Shown here piece after piece: positions 8,063-16,470 of a stretch of 51,652 bases of DNA. The DNA is from Acidobacteriota bacterium. GTDB taxonomy: Bacteria > Acidobacteriota > Terriglobia > Terriglobales > Acidobacteriaceae. Numbering within the stretch: the first letter of the stretch is position 1; the number at the start of each line of letters is the position of its first letter. The notes under the pieces were generated by a model. That model worked only from the letters and a program-made list of their open reading frames with translations, did no database searches and was not told the origin of the DNA. Location of the stretch: contig JAJYFB010000006.1 in assembly GCA_021785495.1 (NCBI GenBank), positions 1-51,652 on the forward strand, given 5' to 3'. A program made the position numbers and the translations under genes.

Positions 8063-9232
8063 TCAATGCTCCACGCTGTATGGGCCGGGCAGCAGGCGCG
8101 GCGCGGGCGCATTTTCGGCCGCAGGCGCGGTTGCGAAGTCTGTGCGCTTCGAGTAAATACGAAACACGACGGCCAAATCGAGGACAGAGGCAACGGCTTT
8201 GCCGTCTTTGACGGCCGGCGCGAAGACAGCCTTGCCGATGACCGCGACGGCGTTCTCATCGAGGCCGAAGCCGATCGGCCGCTCGACGGCGATCCGCAGC
8301 GGTTTGCCGTCGACGCCGACCACAACGCGGTACTCGGCCATACCGGCCACGCCGTAGTCTTGCGCGAACTGGTTCGAGGCCGGTTGGGCAATGGCGAGGA
8401 TGCGCGCTTTTTGGTCCACCGCGCGCTGGCGCATCACGCCGGGATCGTCGGGCCAGGAAGCAGCCTTCGCCGCGTCCGTTTCGTAATACGGCTTCCAGAA
8501 CTCCGGCAGCGAGGCGGTCATCCGCGCATCGAGCCCCTGCGCAAAAACATGGTTGATGGCGGCTAGCAAAAGCCGGTCGGCCTGAGCCTGCGTGCGGGCC
8601 ATGTTTGTGCCTTTTTGCGGCGGAACAGCGGCAGACTCGGCTTGAACGGCCGGAAGGGATGGATGGTCCTCTGGCCGGAACTTCTTCGCGTGCTTCTGCC
8701 GTTTGGGCTTTTTCACCGGCTCGCGGGTGATTGCGATACGCACCGGTTTCTTCTTCGGCGTGATGTCGACGCGATCGACGGCCTGGGCAAGATCTTCGCC
8801 GGGCGCGGCGCCAAGAAAATGCAGGCCGTAGCGCCGGCCTTCGAGTTCAAGCTTGCGCTTGGTCAGGCGCACCTTGTCGATGCGAATCAGGCAAAGTGTG
8901 TACGATCCCTGCGGCGAATGACCCACCAGCGCGCCGCGTTCGTCAAAGGCAAGCGCATTGTCGAGCCAGCCGCTGCGCAGATAGAGATCCTTGCCGACGA
9001 GGAGCCTGCGAATCGGGCCTTCGTCGAGCGCCGGACCGATTCTTGCGCCGGAGACCGCAGATGCGGACGAATCCGTGGAAGGCGGCGCTGTCTGCTGGGC
9101 CTGCAGCCTGAGCGCGCGGATCGCGGCGATTCCGCAGAGCGGCAGCGCGATGCACAGAAAGAAGCGGAAGCAAAAGCGGCAAACCCGCACCGCGAGCGCG
9201 GCCGGAGATGATTGAGAGCGTGCGATTGGCAT
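8063..9232 (-). CDS. TonB-like energy transducer with C-terminal TonB domain
   Basis: A 389-residue protein with an N-terminal membrane segment (about residues 20-44) and a long periplasmic part. A basic stretch at about 165-190 (KKPKRQKHAKKFRPED) replaces the usual Pro-rich spacer. The C-terminal domain (about 290-370: AEYRVVVGVDGKPLRIAV, then LDENAVAVIGKAVFAPAV and the closing VLDLAVVFRIYS) matches the TonB_C fold. Acidobacteria encode many such proteins, often annotated as energy transducer TonB. It would couple inner-membrane energy to TonB receptors, or act as a more general envelope protein. A middle domain (residues 70-160) is of unknown type. Confidence 0.75.
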   Translation of the reverse strand: MPIARSQSSPAALAVRVCRFCFRFFLCIALPLCGIAAIRALRLQAQQTAPPSTDSSASAVSGARIGPALDEGPIRRLLVGKDLYLRSGWLDNALAFDERGALVGHSPQGSYTLCLIRIDKVRLTKRKLELEGRRYGLHFLGAAPGEDLAQAVDRVDITPKKKPVRIAITREPVKKPKRQKHAKKFRPEDHPSLPAVQAESAAVPPQKGTNMARTQAQADRLLLAAINHVFAQGLDARMTASLPEFWKPYYETDAAKAASWPDDPGVMRQRAVDQKARILAIAQPASNQFAQDYGVAGMAEYRVVVGVDGKPLRIAVERPIGFGLDENAVAVIGKAVFAPAVKDGKAVASVLDLAVVFRIYSKRTDFATAPAAENAPAPRLLPGPYSVEH

Positions 9233-9249
9233 GGAACCCTGTCCACGTC

Positions 9250-9291
9250 ACTGTAGCAGGAATTACGGCCGAGTCGACGGAAAATTCCTGC
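9250..9291 (-). promoter_or_regulatory. Inverted repeat beside a candidate -10 box upstream of the TonB-like gene
   Basis: GCAGGAATT (9256-9264) and AATTCCTGC (9283-9291) form a perfect 9-bp inverted repeat with an 18-nt spacer. On the minus strand it is followed directly by TACAGT (9255-9250), a possible -10 box for the gene starting at 9232. It could be an operator or a stem-loop; there is no T tract, so a terminator of the upstream methyltransferase gene is less likely. Confidence 0.3.
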
Positions 9292-9392
9292 AAGGAAAAA
9301 CGGCTCGCGGACGTGGACGGTCCCGGCGAAGCTATTCTGTTGGCGTCCCCCCGCTTTTGGCGCGCAATTTGCAAAAATGGCAAGCGGCTGCG

Positions 9393-10190
9393 TCACTTTG
9401 GATTGGCGTGTGCTTCGTCGCCGAGTTTGCGCAGAATGCGTCGGAAGAGACCCAGAATGCGGCGCGTGTCGCGACGCGAAAGGGCAAGCCGGCGCAGCAA
9501 AAGGTCGAGATCGTGGCGATTGGCCGCGCGCATCGAAGCCGGCGCGTCGTTTGCGGCCTCCATCGTTTCGGCGACGATTTCGGCCAGCAGATCGAGATCG
9601 CGCATCGCCGCCGGAGGCGCTTCGGCTGCGGAGGGATTGGCGGCGATCTTCGCGCGGGCGCTGTTTTCGGAAGGCTGCGGAGTGGAATCGCCGGCTTTGC
9701 CCGTGCTGCGCGCCGTCAATTCGTAGAGACAGACGGCGACGGCCTGGCCCAGATTCATCGAGGGCTGGCGGGGATGGGTGGGAATCTCCACGAGCAGGTG
9801 GCAGAGGGCGAGATCGCCGCGGGTGAGACCGTGCTTTTCCGGGCCGAAAACGAGGGCGACGCGGCCGCCGCGCGCCCTTTCCCGCGCAACACGCGGAGCC
9901 AAAGCGGGCAGCGAGACAACTGGCTGCTCGGGCCGGCGATCGGCGCAGGTTGCCGTGCCGAGGACGAGCGTGCAATCGGCCAACGCAGCATGGAGCGACT
10001 CCGTCTTCCGGGCGGTTGCAAGCAATTCGCTGGCCCCGACGGCCGACTTTGCCTCGCGCCAGTGCGGCTCGTAGGGCGCAACGACGGTGAGCGAAGCAAG
10101 ACCGAAGTTGGCCATGGCCCGCGCCGCCGCGCCGATATTGAGCGGATTGCGTGGCGAGACGAGAACAACGTGCAGACGATCATCAAGCAT
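9393..10190 (-). CDS. trmJ: SPOUT-family tRNA/rRNA 2'-O-methyltransferase, TrmJ-type
   Basis: A 265-residue protein of the SpoU/TrmJ family. It shows all the expected motifs: motif 1 NIGAAARAMANFG (residues 18-30) with the conserved Asn-Ile-Gly, motif 2 FGPEKHGL (115-122), and motif 3 IPTHPRQPSMNLGQAVA (136-152), which forms the trefoil-knot SAM site. A C-terminal helical extension (about 185-265) matches TrmJ rather than TrmL. TrmJ methylates the 2'-OH of residue 32 in tRNA anticodon loops using SAM. It is divergent from marC. Confidence 0.85.
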   Translation of the reverse strand: MLDDRLHVVLVSPRNPLNIGAAARAMANFGLASLTVVAPYEPHWREAKSAVGASELLATARKTESLHAALADCTLVLGTATCADRRPEQPVVSLPALAPRVARERARGGRVALVFGPEKHGLTRGDLALCHLLVEIPTHPRQPSMNLGQAVAVCLYELTARSTGKAGDSTPQPSENSARAKIAANPSAAEAPPAAMRDLDLLAEIVAETMEAANDAPASMRAANRHDLDLLLRRLALSRRDTRRILGLFRRILRKLGDEAHANPK

Positions 10191-10293
10191 CGTGAAGTCA
10201 ACCCTGGTTCCGTGCCGTTGCGTACCCCAGTGTATCGCCTTTGCGGTGCGACCGCGGTTTGCCAGCCGCGGGCCGATCGTCTAGCCTCAGAGG

Positions 10294-10983
10294 GTGATCC
10301 TTACGAATCCAGCCGCGGCGGCGCTGAACGATCTCGGCCAGTCGCCGATCGTGCGCTTTTCCCTGCTGGCGCTCAGCTCGATCTTTTTTCTGGTCGATCC
10401 CTTTGCGGCCATCCCGTCGTTTCTGGCGATCACGCCGGATGCTGACGACGCGCGGCGCAAGCGCATGGCGCGCAAAGGCGCCGTCACCTGCTTCATCGTG
10501 CTCACCGGCTTCGCCATCGCCGGGCAGTTCATCTTCCGCATGTTCGGCATCACGCTGCCGGCCTTCGAGATCGCCGGCGGACTGATTCTTCTGCTGATCG
10601 GTCTGGACATGCTCGAGGCGCGGCGTTCGCCTACGCAGGAGACCTTTGGCGATACCGAGGAAGCTGCGACAAAGGAAGACGCGGGCATTGTGCCGCTGGG
10701 CATCCCCATGCTGGCCGGGCCGGGCGCCATCTCGTCGGTGATGGTGCTGGTGGGCCAGGTGCCCTCCATTTGGCACTGGGAGATGGCCGCCATTTTGCTG
10801 TCGATCCTCTTTACCTGCGCGGTCACCTACTTTGTGCTGGCTGCGGCCAGCCGGGTGCGGCAGGTGATGGGCGAGACGGGAATCCGCATTCTGGTGCGCA
10901 TCATGGGCCTGCTGCTGGTGGCTCTGGCGATGCAGTACTTCGTGAATGGAATCACCGACCTGGGGTTGATTCCGCGGCACTGA
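10294..10983 (+). CDS. MarC-family integral membrane protein
   Basis: This 229-residue protein has six predicted membrane helices and the family hallmarks FFLVDPFAAIPSFLAIT (near residue 31), a conserved glycine-rich helix (AFEIAGGLILLLIGLDML), and the second-half repeat PLGIPMLAGPGAISSVMVL. MarC/YhgN proteins have no firmly established transport substrate. The start used is GTG at 10294; TAGCCT at 10282-10287 could be a -10 box 6 nt upstream. The gene is monocistronic by position, with a convergent neighbour. Confidence 0.85.
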   Translation: MILTNPAAAALNDLGQSPIVRFSLLALSSIFFLVDPFAAIPSFLAITPDADDARRKRMARKGAVTCFIVLTGFAIAGQFIFRMFGITLPAFEIAGGLILLLIGLDMLEARRSPTQETFGDTEEAATKEDAGIVPLGIPMLAGPGAISSVMVLVGQVPSIWHWEMAAILLSILFTCAVTYFVLAAASRVRQVMGETGIRILVRIMGLLLVALAMQYFVNGITDLGLIPRH

Positions 10984-10999
10984 CCGGCGGCCGGGCGCT

Positions 11000-12094
11000 T
11001 TATTGCAAGCTGGGACGGGAGGGCGCGGAGGGTTGCATCGCTGCCGCATCGCGAGAAGCTGCGCCAGAGGCCTGCATCTCGGCAACCGCTCCCGTGGCCG
11101 GAGGCTCATCGGGCGCGGTTCCTTGGCTGGCCAGGTTCTGCTCCGAAGCGTTCCCGGCCTGCAACGAAGCCAGATTTTCCGGTCCGAGAAGCGCGGGCTG
11201 CCTCGGGATCAGGCGGTAGCGCCCGCGCACCAGATAATCCACAAAGAGGCCGCCGGCGAGGTAGGGATTCACGGCGACGAGCGGAACGGCATACGCCGTG
11301 GTCACGAAAGACTCGTCGATGCCCTTGACCGAGCGGCTGGGGCTCCGGTAGCCGGGAACCTGCGGAATCTCAAAAACCGTCAGGCCCGTGGCCGGGTGCT
11401 TGCGCGCATAGCGCTCGAGCTTCCAGGTGATCTGCTTGGGCGTGGTCATGCCGGCGTCGGGAAAGATGCTGCGCCGGAATTTTCCGGGAAAGTAGTGATT
11501 GAGAATGGTGCGCGAAAAATCGGCGCAATTATTGAAGAGCAGGTCGAACTGGCTGCGGTTGGGGCCGGCGTTCAACTGCCGGATCAGCGCCTCGTCCTGT
11601 TCCGCGGTGGTGGCAAAGCGGAAGGCGTAGATGCGGCGCTCATAGGCCGCGCCCACCAGTTGCGTCCATCCGCCGTGAAGCAGGTTCCCCCGCGCAAGAT
11701 GCTCGCCCAGATCGTCCAGATGCGCCTCGCGATAGCGGCTGCGCAACCGGCGCACGGTGTCGTGATCGACGCGCGCCGGGACACGGCCCGGACTCTCGAC
11801 CGCGTAGAGATAGGGAACCAGCGGGATCGCCACCCAGTCGTAGCCGTTGACGCCCTGGTAGCGGGCGAGGACAACGCCCAACTCGCCTGGCAGGCAGCGG
11901 CGAAGCTGCACCGGCGTCTCGGCGCAGATCCGTGCAAAATAGATGGCGTTGTGGCCGGTGGGATTCAGCGCGCCGAAAAAGCCGTAGGGCTCTTCCATTA
12001 GCAAGGCGGCCTGCGCCGCGCATCGCGCGCAAGGAAAAAAGCCCAAAAGCAGGAAAAACAGGGCAAGAATCCGCAAGGGGAACTTTGCGCGCAT
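11000..12094 (-). CDS. Secreted protein with a possible circularly permuted papain-like (NlpC/P60-type) domain
   Basis: A 364-residue protein with a signal peptide (about residues 1-29). I do not recognise an exact family. Two motifs suggest a permuted papain-like fold: GHNAIYF with His48 near the N-terminus, and LLFNNCADFSRTIL with Cys190. The order His then NCxxF is what LRAT/YiiX-like permuted NlpC/P60 domains show, and the same NC-x-x-F pattern appears in DUF4105-like proteins. The C-terminal 60 residues are low-complexity Ala/Pro/Ser/Gln. If active it would be a periplasmic cysteine hydrolase acting on peptides, amides or acyl chains; this is inference. It is convergent with marC. Confidence 0.6.
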   Translation of the reverse strand: MRAKFPLRILALFFLLLGFFPCARCAAQAALLMEEPYGFFGALNPTGHNAIYFARICAETPVQLRRCLPGELGVVLARYQGVNGYDWVAIPLVPYLYAVESPGRVPARVDHDTVRRLRSRYREAHLDDLGEHLARGNLLHGGWTQLVGAAYERRIYAFRFATTAEQDEALIRQLNAGPNRSQFDLLFNNCADFSRTILNHYFPGKFRRSIFPDAGMTTPKQITWKLERYARKHPATGLTVFEIPQVPGYRSPSRSVKGIDESFVTTAYAVPLVAVNPYLAGGLFVDYLVRGRYRLIPRQPALLGPENLASLQAGNASEQNLASQGTAPDEPPATGAVAEMQASGAASRDAAAMQPSAPSRPSLQ

Positions 12095-12345
12095 CCGTCT
12101 CCTTTCGGGGTAAGGTGATATGCCGACTCCTCCTCAGTATGCACGACGCAAGGCAAATTCGCGACGAAAATCCGGTTCGTCCGCCACGTCCGACGTTGCG
12201 CCGCTCCTTTTCGCGGACCGCGCAGGCGGGATGCGCCGCCACTGGGCGCGAACCGATCCTCTTCGCGAGACTTCCGGGGTGTTCGCGCGCTTTTCGGGGC
12301 GCAGGCGGTGCTTCCAGGCATTGTCCCAAGGGGCGGCTGCGCTCC
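12095..12345. other. Intergenic DNA with no recognisable gene
   Basis: This is the upstream region of the minus-strand secreted-protein gene, reaching to the MITE-like element. Short open frames occur on both strands but none has a ribosome-binding site, family resemblance or codon pattern that supports coding. Confidence 0.5.
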
Positions 12346-12443
12346 ATTCGGGACGCAGGGCAAACGCATTTGGATTTCGCATTGCCGCCCTTTCAAAACA
12401 AAATCATCCCCAAGCTGAAATGCGTTTGCCCTGATTCGGGACG
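12346..12443. mobile_element. MITE-like element: 16-bp perfect terminal inverted repeats flanked by 10-bp direct repeats
   Basis: CAGGGCAAACGCATTT (12356-12371) and its exact reverse complement (12418-12433) bound a 78-bp segment. ATTCGGGACG occurs directly outside both ends (12346-12355 and 12434-12443), as a target-site duplication would. There is no coding capacity in the 46-bp core, so the element would depend on a transposase elsewhere. A 10-bp duplication would fit IS4-type transposases (usually 9-12 bp), but the parent family cannot be determined here. Confidence 0.75.
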
Positions 12444-12596
12444 GCTTTCGTCTGCCCTTGCGGAACACAACCGGTAGACTGGTCAAAGCGGAGTCGATTG
12501 CGTTTTCCGGCGTTGTTCAAGCGATGGCCCTGCGGCTCTGCGCAGGCTACAGACGCCGTCCGCATCGTACACTGAAAGTGCCGCGAGGTTTCCCCA

Positions 12597-13298
12597 ATGA
12601 AAAAGCTTGCAATTGGAATTTACGTCCTCCTCACTCTGGGCCTGCTGGCCTGGGGGTATTACCAGGCGATCTACGTCGCGCCAAACGACGCCCTGCAGGG
12701 CGAGATCTTCCGCATCATTTACTATCACGTGCCGTCGGCGTCGGTGGCTTTTCTGTTCTTCGCGGTCAGCCTGGCGGGCTCGATCGGCTACCTGGCCGCG
12801 CGGCGCACGAACGGCGATCGCGCCCAGAGCTTTGACGCCTGGGCGGTGGCCGGGGCCGAAGTGGGCGTGGTCTTCTGCACCGTGGTGCTGACAACCGGGC
12901 CGATCTGGGCGCGCCGCGCCTGGGGCATCTGGTGGACCTGGGACGCACGGCTGACCACCACGCTGGTGCTGTGGCTGATCTACATGAGCTACCTGCTGCT
13001 GCGCCGCTTTGCCGAGGGGCCGCAGATGCAGACGCTGGCTGCCGTGCTCGGCATCTTCGGCGCGCTCGATGTGCCTATCGTCTACATGTCGAACCGCTGG
13101 TGGCGCACGCAGCACCCGGCGCCAGTCTTCGGTGGCGCGCAGGGATCGGGAATGGCCCCTTCGATGGTGCATCCACTGTTGTGGAACATGCTGGCGTGGT
13201 TTGCCTGGGGCGTGATGATTCTCGTCTTTCGTTATCGCGTCGAGCGGCTTCAGCAGCAGATCGCCGCCGCCGAAGCCGAGGCCGCGCTGAACGCCTGA
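12597..13298 (+). CDS. ccmC: Cytochrome c biogenesis protein CcmC (haem handling, inner membrane)
   Basis: A 233-residue protein with six predicted membrane helices. It has the tryptophan-rich WWD-domain signature WGIWWTWDARLT (residues 109-120) and histidines at the positions expected to flank it (His44 in IIYYHVPSA, and His173/His192 in the second loop). These identify CcmC, which presents haem to CcmE in System I cytochrome c maturation. ccmA/ccmB are not upstream here; a CcmD-like gene follows. A GCGAGG ribosome-binding site and TACACT (about 12567) lie upstream. Confidence 0.9.
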   Translation: MKKLAIGIYVLLTLGLLAWGYYQAIYVAPNDALQGEIFRIIYYHVPSASVAFLFFAVSLAGSIGYLAARRTNGDRAQSFDAWAVAGAEVGVVFCTVVLTTGPIWARRAWGIWWTWDARLTTTLVLWLIYMSYLLLRRFAEGPQMQTLAAVLGIFGALDVPIVYMSNRWWRTQHPAPVFGGAQGSGMAPSMVHPLLWNMLAWFAWGVMILVFRYRVERLQQQIAAAEAEAALNA

Positions 13299-13347
13299 AG
13301 CCAAACGAGAGATTTTTCCTGAAAAACTGAAAGGACTACAGGGCGCA

Positions 13348-13518
13348 ATGGACCCAGTCGCACTTCTCGATCACCGTTTTCGCGTGGCGGCCTACGCGGT
13401 TGTCTGGACCATTCAACTGAGCTACCTGGCCTGGCTGGGGCTGCGCTGGCGCGCGCTCCGGCGCAAGGACGCGCGGCGCAGCAACCTTCTCCGCTCGGAG
13501 AGATTTTCCGCACGCTGA
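13348..13518 (+). CDS. ccmD: CcmD-like small membrane protein (56 aa)
   Basis: The ATG is 49 nt after the ccmC stop, with AAGGA upstream. The 56-residue product has one transmembrane helix (about VAAYAVVWTIQLSYLAWLGL) and a strongly basic C-terminal tail (RWRALRRKDARR). Size, topology and position right after ccmC match CcmD, which helps release holo-CcmE from CcmC. CcmD sequences are too short and variable for certainty; position is the main argument. Confidence 0.75.
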   Translation: MDPVALLDHRFRVAAYAVVWTIQLSYLAWLGLRWRALRRKDARRSNLLRSERFSAR

Positions 13519-13587
13519 GGCTTTTCGACCGAAGCGAAGAGCCCGTGCGCTGTCCATCCTGTTGCCGAGACAATGAAGCGGAAACAT

Positions 13588-13627
13588 GCTTTGGCCGTTG
13601 GGTGGGCCGAACCGCCTTGGCCAAAGC
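13588..13627. terminator. Weak inverted repeat between convergent ccmD and alcohol dehydrogenase genes
   Basis: GCTTTGGCC (13588-13596) pairs perfectly with GGCCAAAGC (13619-13627) around a 22-nt GC-rich loop. It sits between two convergent genes, where a bidirectional terminator is expected, but has no T tract. Confidence 0.3.
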
Positions 13628-13653
13628 AACGCAGCCTGCCAGCCCGCGACGGC

Positions 13654-14700
13654 CTACCGGAGCGAAGTCATGTCGATCACGAAGCGGTATTTCACATCCT
13701 GCCGGATCATGCGCTCGAAGGCTTCGTTGATCTTCTGGATGGGAATCACCTCGACATCGGCAGTAATGTTGTGCTGTCCGCAGTAGTCGAGCATCTGCTG
13801 CGTCTCGGGCATACCGCCAATCATGGAGCCGGAGAGCGCGGCGCGGCGGAAGATGAGATTGCCGATCTCGATCGACGCGGGTTTTCCCGGCAGTCCGACC
13901 ATGGCCAGGGTTGCATCCTGCTTCAAGAGTTCGAGGTATGGATTGTAGGAGTGCGGGCCGGAAGCCGCATCGACGATGAAGTCGAAGGACCGGGCCTGGG
14001 CCTTCATGGCGGCGGCGTCGGTGGAGAGCACGACTTCGTTGGCGCCCAGACGCAGCGCGTCTTCCTTCTTTTGGATCGAAGTGGTGAACTGGACCACGTG
14101 CGCTCCGAAGGAGTGGGCAAACTTGAGCGCCATGTGGCCCAGTCCGCCCAGACCGACGACGCCGACCTTCATGCCCGGGCCGACTTTCCAGTGGCGCAGC
14201 GGCGAATAGGTGGTGATTCCCGCGCAGAGCAGCGGCGCAACGGCGGCCATGTCGAGGTTCGCCGGCACGGTGTGGGCGAACCGCTCGTCGACGACGTAAT
14301 TGTCCGCGTAGCCGCCCATGGTGATCGCGCCATCCACGCGGTCCTTGTCGGCGTAGGTGAGCGTGGCGCCCTCGTGGCAGTAATGTTCCTCGCCGCGATG
14401 GCACGACGGGCAGCGGCGGCAGGAATCGACAATCACGCCGACGGCCGCGATTTGGCCGGTCTGGAACTTGCGCACGGCGCTGCCGGTGGAGGTGACGCGG
14501 CCGACAATTTCGTGGCCTGGAACCAGGGGATAAACGGCATTGCCCCACTCGTTGCGCGCCATGTGCAGATCGGAGTGGCAAACGCCGCAATAGAGAATTT
14601 CGATGGCGATTTCGGTCGGGCCGGGATCGCGGCGGCTGAAAGCGTATGGCGCAAGCGGAGCTTGAGCGCTGGTGGTTGCGTAACCTTTGGATGCAGGCAT
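13654..14700 (-). CDS. Zinc-dependent NAD(P) alcohol dehydrogenase (cinnamyl-alcohol dehydrogenase/YahK type)
   Basis: A 348-residue medium-chain dehydrogenase. The catalytic zinc site is formed by Cys38 in CGVCHSD, His63-Glu64 in PGHEIVG, and the later cysteine in APLLCAGIT. Structural zinc cysteines are at 94, 97, 100 and 108 (CRRCPSC and HYC). The NADP(H)-binding motif GLGGLG follows. The pattern is that of broad-range aldehyde reductases such as YahK/AdhC/CAD. A GAGAGGA ribosome-binding site precedes the ATG. Monocistronic by position, it probably reduces aldehydes; the natural substrate cannot be read from sequence. Confidence 0.9.
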   Translation of the reverse strand: MPASKGYATTSAQAPLAPYAFSRRDPGPTEIAIEILYCGVCHSDLHMARNEWGNAVYPLVPGHEIVGRVTSTGSAVRKFQTGQIAAVGVIVDSCRRCPSCHRGEEHYCHEGATLTYADKDRVDGAITMGGYADNYVVDERFAHTVPANLDMAAVAPLLCAGITTYSPLRHWKVGPGMKVGVVGLGGLGHMALKFAHSFGAHVVQFTTSIQKKEDALRLGANEVVLSTDAAAMKAQARSFDFIVDAASGPHSYNPYLELLKQDATLAMVGLPGKPASIEIGNLIFRRAALSGSMIGGMPETQQMLDYCGQHNITADVEVIPIQKINEAFERMIRQDVKYRFVIDMTSLR

Positions 14701-14776
14701 AAAGAGATCCTCTCAGGAAAATCATAAAAGAGCCGCCGTGAGGCGCAAACTCCGCGCGGGATCGCGCGCTTTTTCT

Positions 14777-15712
14777 TCAGGCGCGAGGGAGTTTTCCGGG
14801 CTGCGATTCAGGGCGGCGCGCCAGGGCTACGCGGGCAATGCCCTGGAGGTCGGGAAGGAATTCGATGGCGGCGAAGCCCTGGAGCGCGAGCAACTCCGCC
14901 AGCGCCTGCTGCTGGCCGTGGCCGATTTCGAGCAGCAACGCGCCTCCGGCGGCCAGCGCGTGAAAGACGGCTGGAAGCAGGCGGCGATAGACGCCGAGAC
15001 CGTCTTCGCCGGCAAACAGCGCCTGCCCGGGCTCGAAGTTGCGCACCTCCGCGTCGAGCGTTGCGCGGTCGCGCTCGGCCACGTACGGCGGATTCGAGAC
15101 GACGAGATCGAAGCGCTCGCCGGCGACGGGCGCCAGCAGATCGCCGGCGAAAAAGCGGATGCGCCCGGCGACGCCGTTGCGCCGCGCATTGGCCTCGGCG
15201 ACGGCCAGCGCCGCCGTCGAGAGATCGATGGCCGCAATCTCCGCAAACGGCAGCGCATGGGCCAGCGCCACGGCGATCGCGCCCGAGCCTGTGCCCACAT
15301 CGACGATGCGCGGCGGCTGCGCGGCGCGGGATGAGCGAAGTTTCCGCGTCCGGTCGATCGCCGCTTCCACCAGCAGTTCCGTCTCCGGCCGGGGAATCAG
15401 CACATCGCGGTTGACATGAAAGGACAGGCCGTAAAATTCGGTCTCGCCGGCGATGTACTGCACCGGCTCGCCCGCCTTGCGGCGCGCCATGAAAGCGGAG
15501 AAAATGGCCTCCATGCCGGGCGCGAGCCGTTCGTCCGCGTGCGCAATCAGCCAGGCGCGGTTCGTCTCCGGCGCGGCGCGGCGCAGTGCAAGCAAAAGCA
15601 AGGTTTCGGCATCGCGCCGGGCGCGCGCCGGGTGCGGCCCGGCGACGAGAGATTCTTCCGCCTCGACGAGCGCCTGGCGCAAGGTTGGACACGGTTTGTA
15701 CGGTACGGTCAT
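14777..15712 (-). CDS. prmC: Release-factor glutamine N5-methyltransferase PrmC
   Basis: A 311-residue class-I SAM methyltransferase. The N-terminal helical domain carries GEPVQYIAG (residues 81-89), followed by RPETE (108-112). The SAM loop is VDVGTGSGAIA (about 138-147), and the catalytic NPPY is at 207-210. These are diagnostic of PrmC/HemK, which methylates the Gln of the GGQ motif in release factors; an RF2 gene lies at 42727 in the same window. The frame is open 44 codons further upstream, but that extension is low-complexity and the family normally starts near LRQALVEAE, so the ATG at 15712 was chosen. Confidence 0.9.
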   Translation of the reverse strand: MTVPYKPCPTLRQALVEAEESLVAGPHPARARRDAETLLLLALRRAAPETNRAWLIAHADERLAPGMEAIFSAFMARRKAGEPVQYIAGETEFYGLSFHVNRDVLIPRPETELLVEAAIDRTRKLRSSRAAQPPRIVDVGTGSGAIAVALAHALPFAEIAAIDLSTAALAVAEANARRNGVAGRIRFFAGDLLAPVAGERFDLVVSNPPYVAERDRATLDAEVRNFEPGQALFAGEDGLGVYRRLLPAVFHALAAGGALLLEIGHGQQQALAELLALQGFAAIEFLPDLQGIARVALARRPESQPGKLPRA

Positions 15713-15907
15713 GAGGATGGAGGCTTTGGCGATGAGATTGCTGAACTCCTGCGCGCCACGGATCGAGGCGCTGGCCGAACGATTCGGAATGCCGATGCTC
15801 ACCTTACGACAGTCGCGGCCCGGCCGGCAAGCGCGGCGTCTCATCCTAGCCGGAGTTCCGCCGATAAACCGGGCAGGCGTTGCGCGCCGTTCCGCATCGG
15901 AGCGCCC

Positions 15908-15937
15908 GCAGGTACACCCCGGGCAGGTACACCCCGG
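15908..15937. repeat. 15-bp tandem duplication (two copies)
   Basis: GCAGGTACACCCCGG occurs twice back to back, at 15908-15922 and 15923-15937, about 40-70 nt before the hemerythrin ATG. It may be a slippage product or a repeated binding site. Confidence 0.7.
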
Positions 15938-15975
15938 AAAGAGCAGAAGGCCAGGAAGAAAAGGAGAGCGTGCTC

Positions 15976-16410
15976 ATGTCATTCGTGGTCTGGAATGATC
16001 GTATCAGCGTTGAGGTAGAGGAACTGGACGCCGATCACAAAAAGATGGTGGAGATGATCAACGACCTCTACGACGCGATCCTGGCAGGCAATGGCCGCAA
16101 GAATCTCGATCGTCTTCTCGACCGGCTGGTCGATTACACGCGCTACCACTTTGCCCGCGAGGAGGCCTGGATGGAGCGCATTGGCTTTCCGGATTTGGCA
16201 GCGCACAAGCAGGAACACGAGAAGATGGCGGCGTGGATCAACACGGCCTGGCGCGATTACCACAGCAACACGGCCATGGCTCCCTCGCTCGAAACCATGA
16301 ACTTGCTGAAGGATTGGCTCTTCGGGCACATTCTCGGCTCGGACCAGAAATATGCGGCGTTCCAGAGGGAGCGCGTGATCCAGGGAAGCCGTGCTGCAGC
16401 AACGCCGTAA
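15976..16410 (+). CDS. Bacteriohemerythrin (first copy)
   Basis: The 144-residue protein carries the complete hemerythrin di-iron ligand set: His21, His58, Glu62 (HFARE, H-x3-E), His77 and His81 (HKQEH, H-x3-H), His118 and Asp123 (HILGSD, H-x4-D). Length and spacing are standard for single-domain bacteriohemerythrins, which bind O2 and may deliver, store or sense it. The ATG at 15976 is preceded by AAGGAG. Related in layout to a second copy at 27840-28247. Confidence 0.93.
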   Translation: MSFVVWNDRISVEVEELDADHKKMVEMINDLYDAILAGNGRKNLDRLLDRLVDYTRYHFAREEAWMERIGFPDLAAHKQEHEKMAAWINTAWRDYHSNTAMAPSLETMNLLKDWLFGHILGSDQKYAAFQRERVIQGSRAAATP

Positions 16411-16412
16411 GC

Positions 16413-16449
16413 GCGGCGGAGCGGAAATGCAATCTTCCCGCCCCGCCGC
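16413..16449. terminator. GC-rich stem between convergent genes
   Basis: A 12-bp stem with one mismatch (16413-16424 with 16438-16449) around a 13-nt loop lies between the convergent hemerythrin and phosphate acyltransferase stops. There is no T run, so only a weak bidirectional terminator can be proposed. Confidence 0.35.
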
Positions 16450-16470
16450 ACGTTTGCAAAGGCGCGGCGG

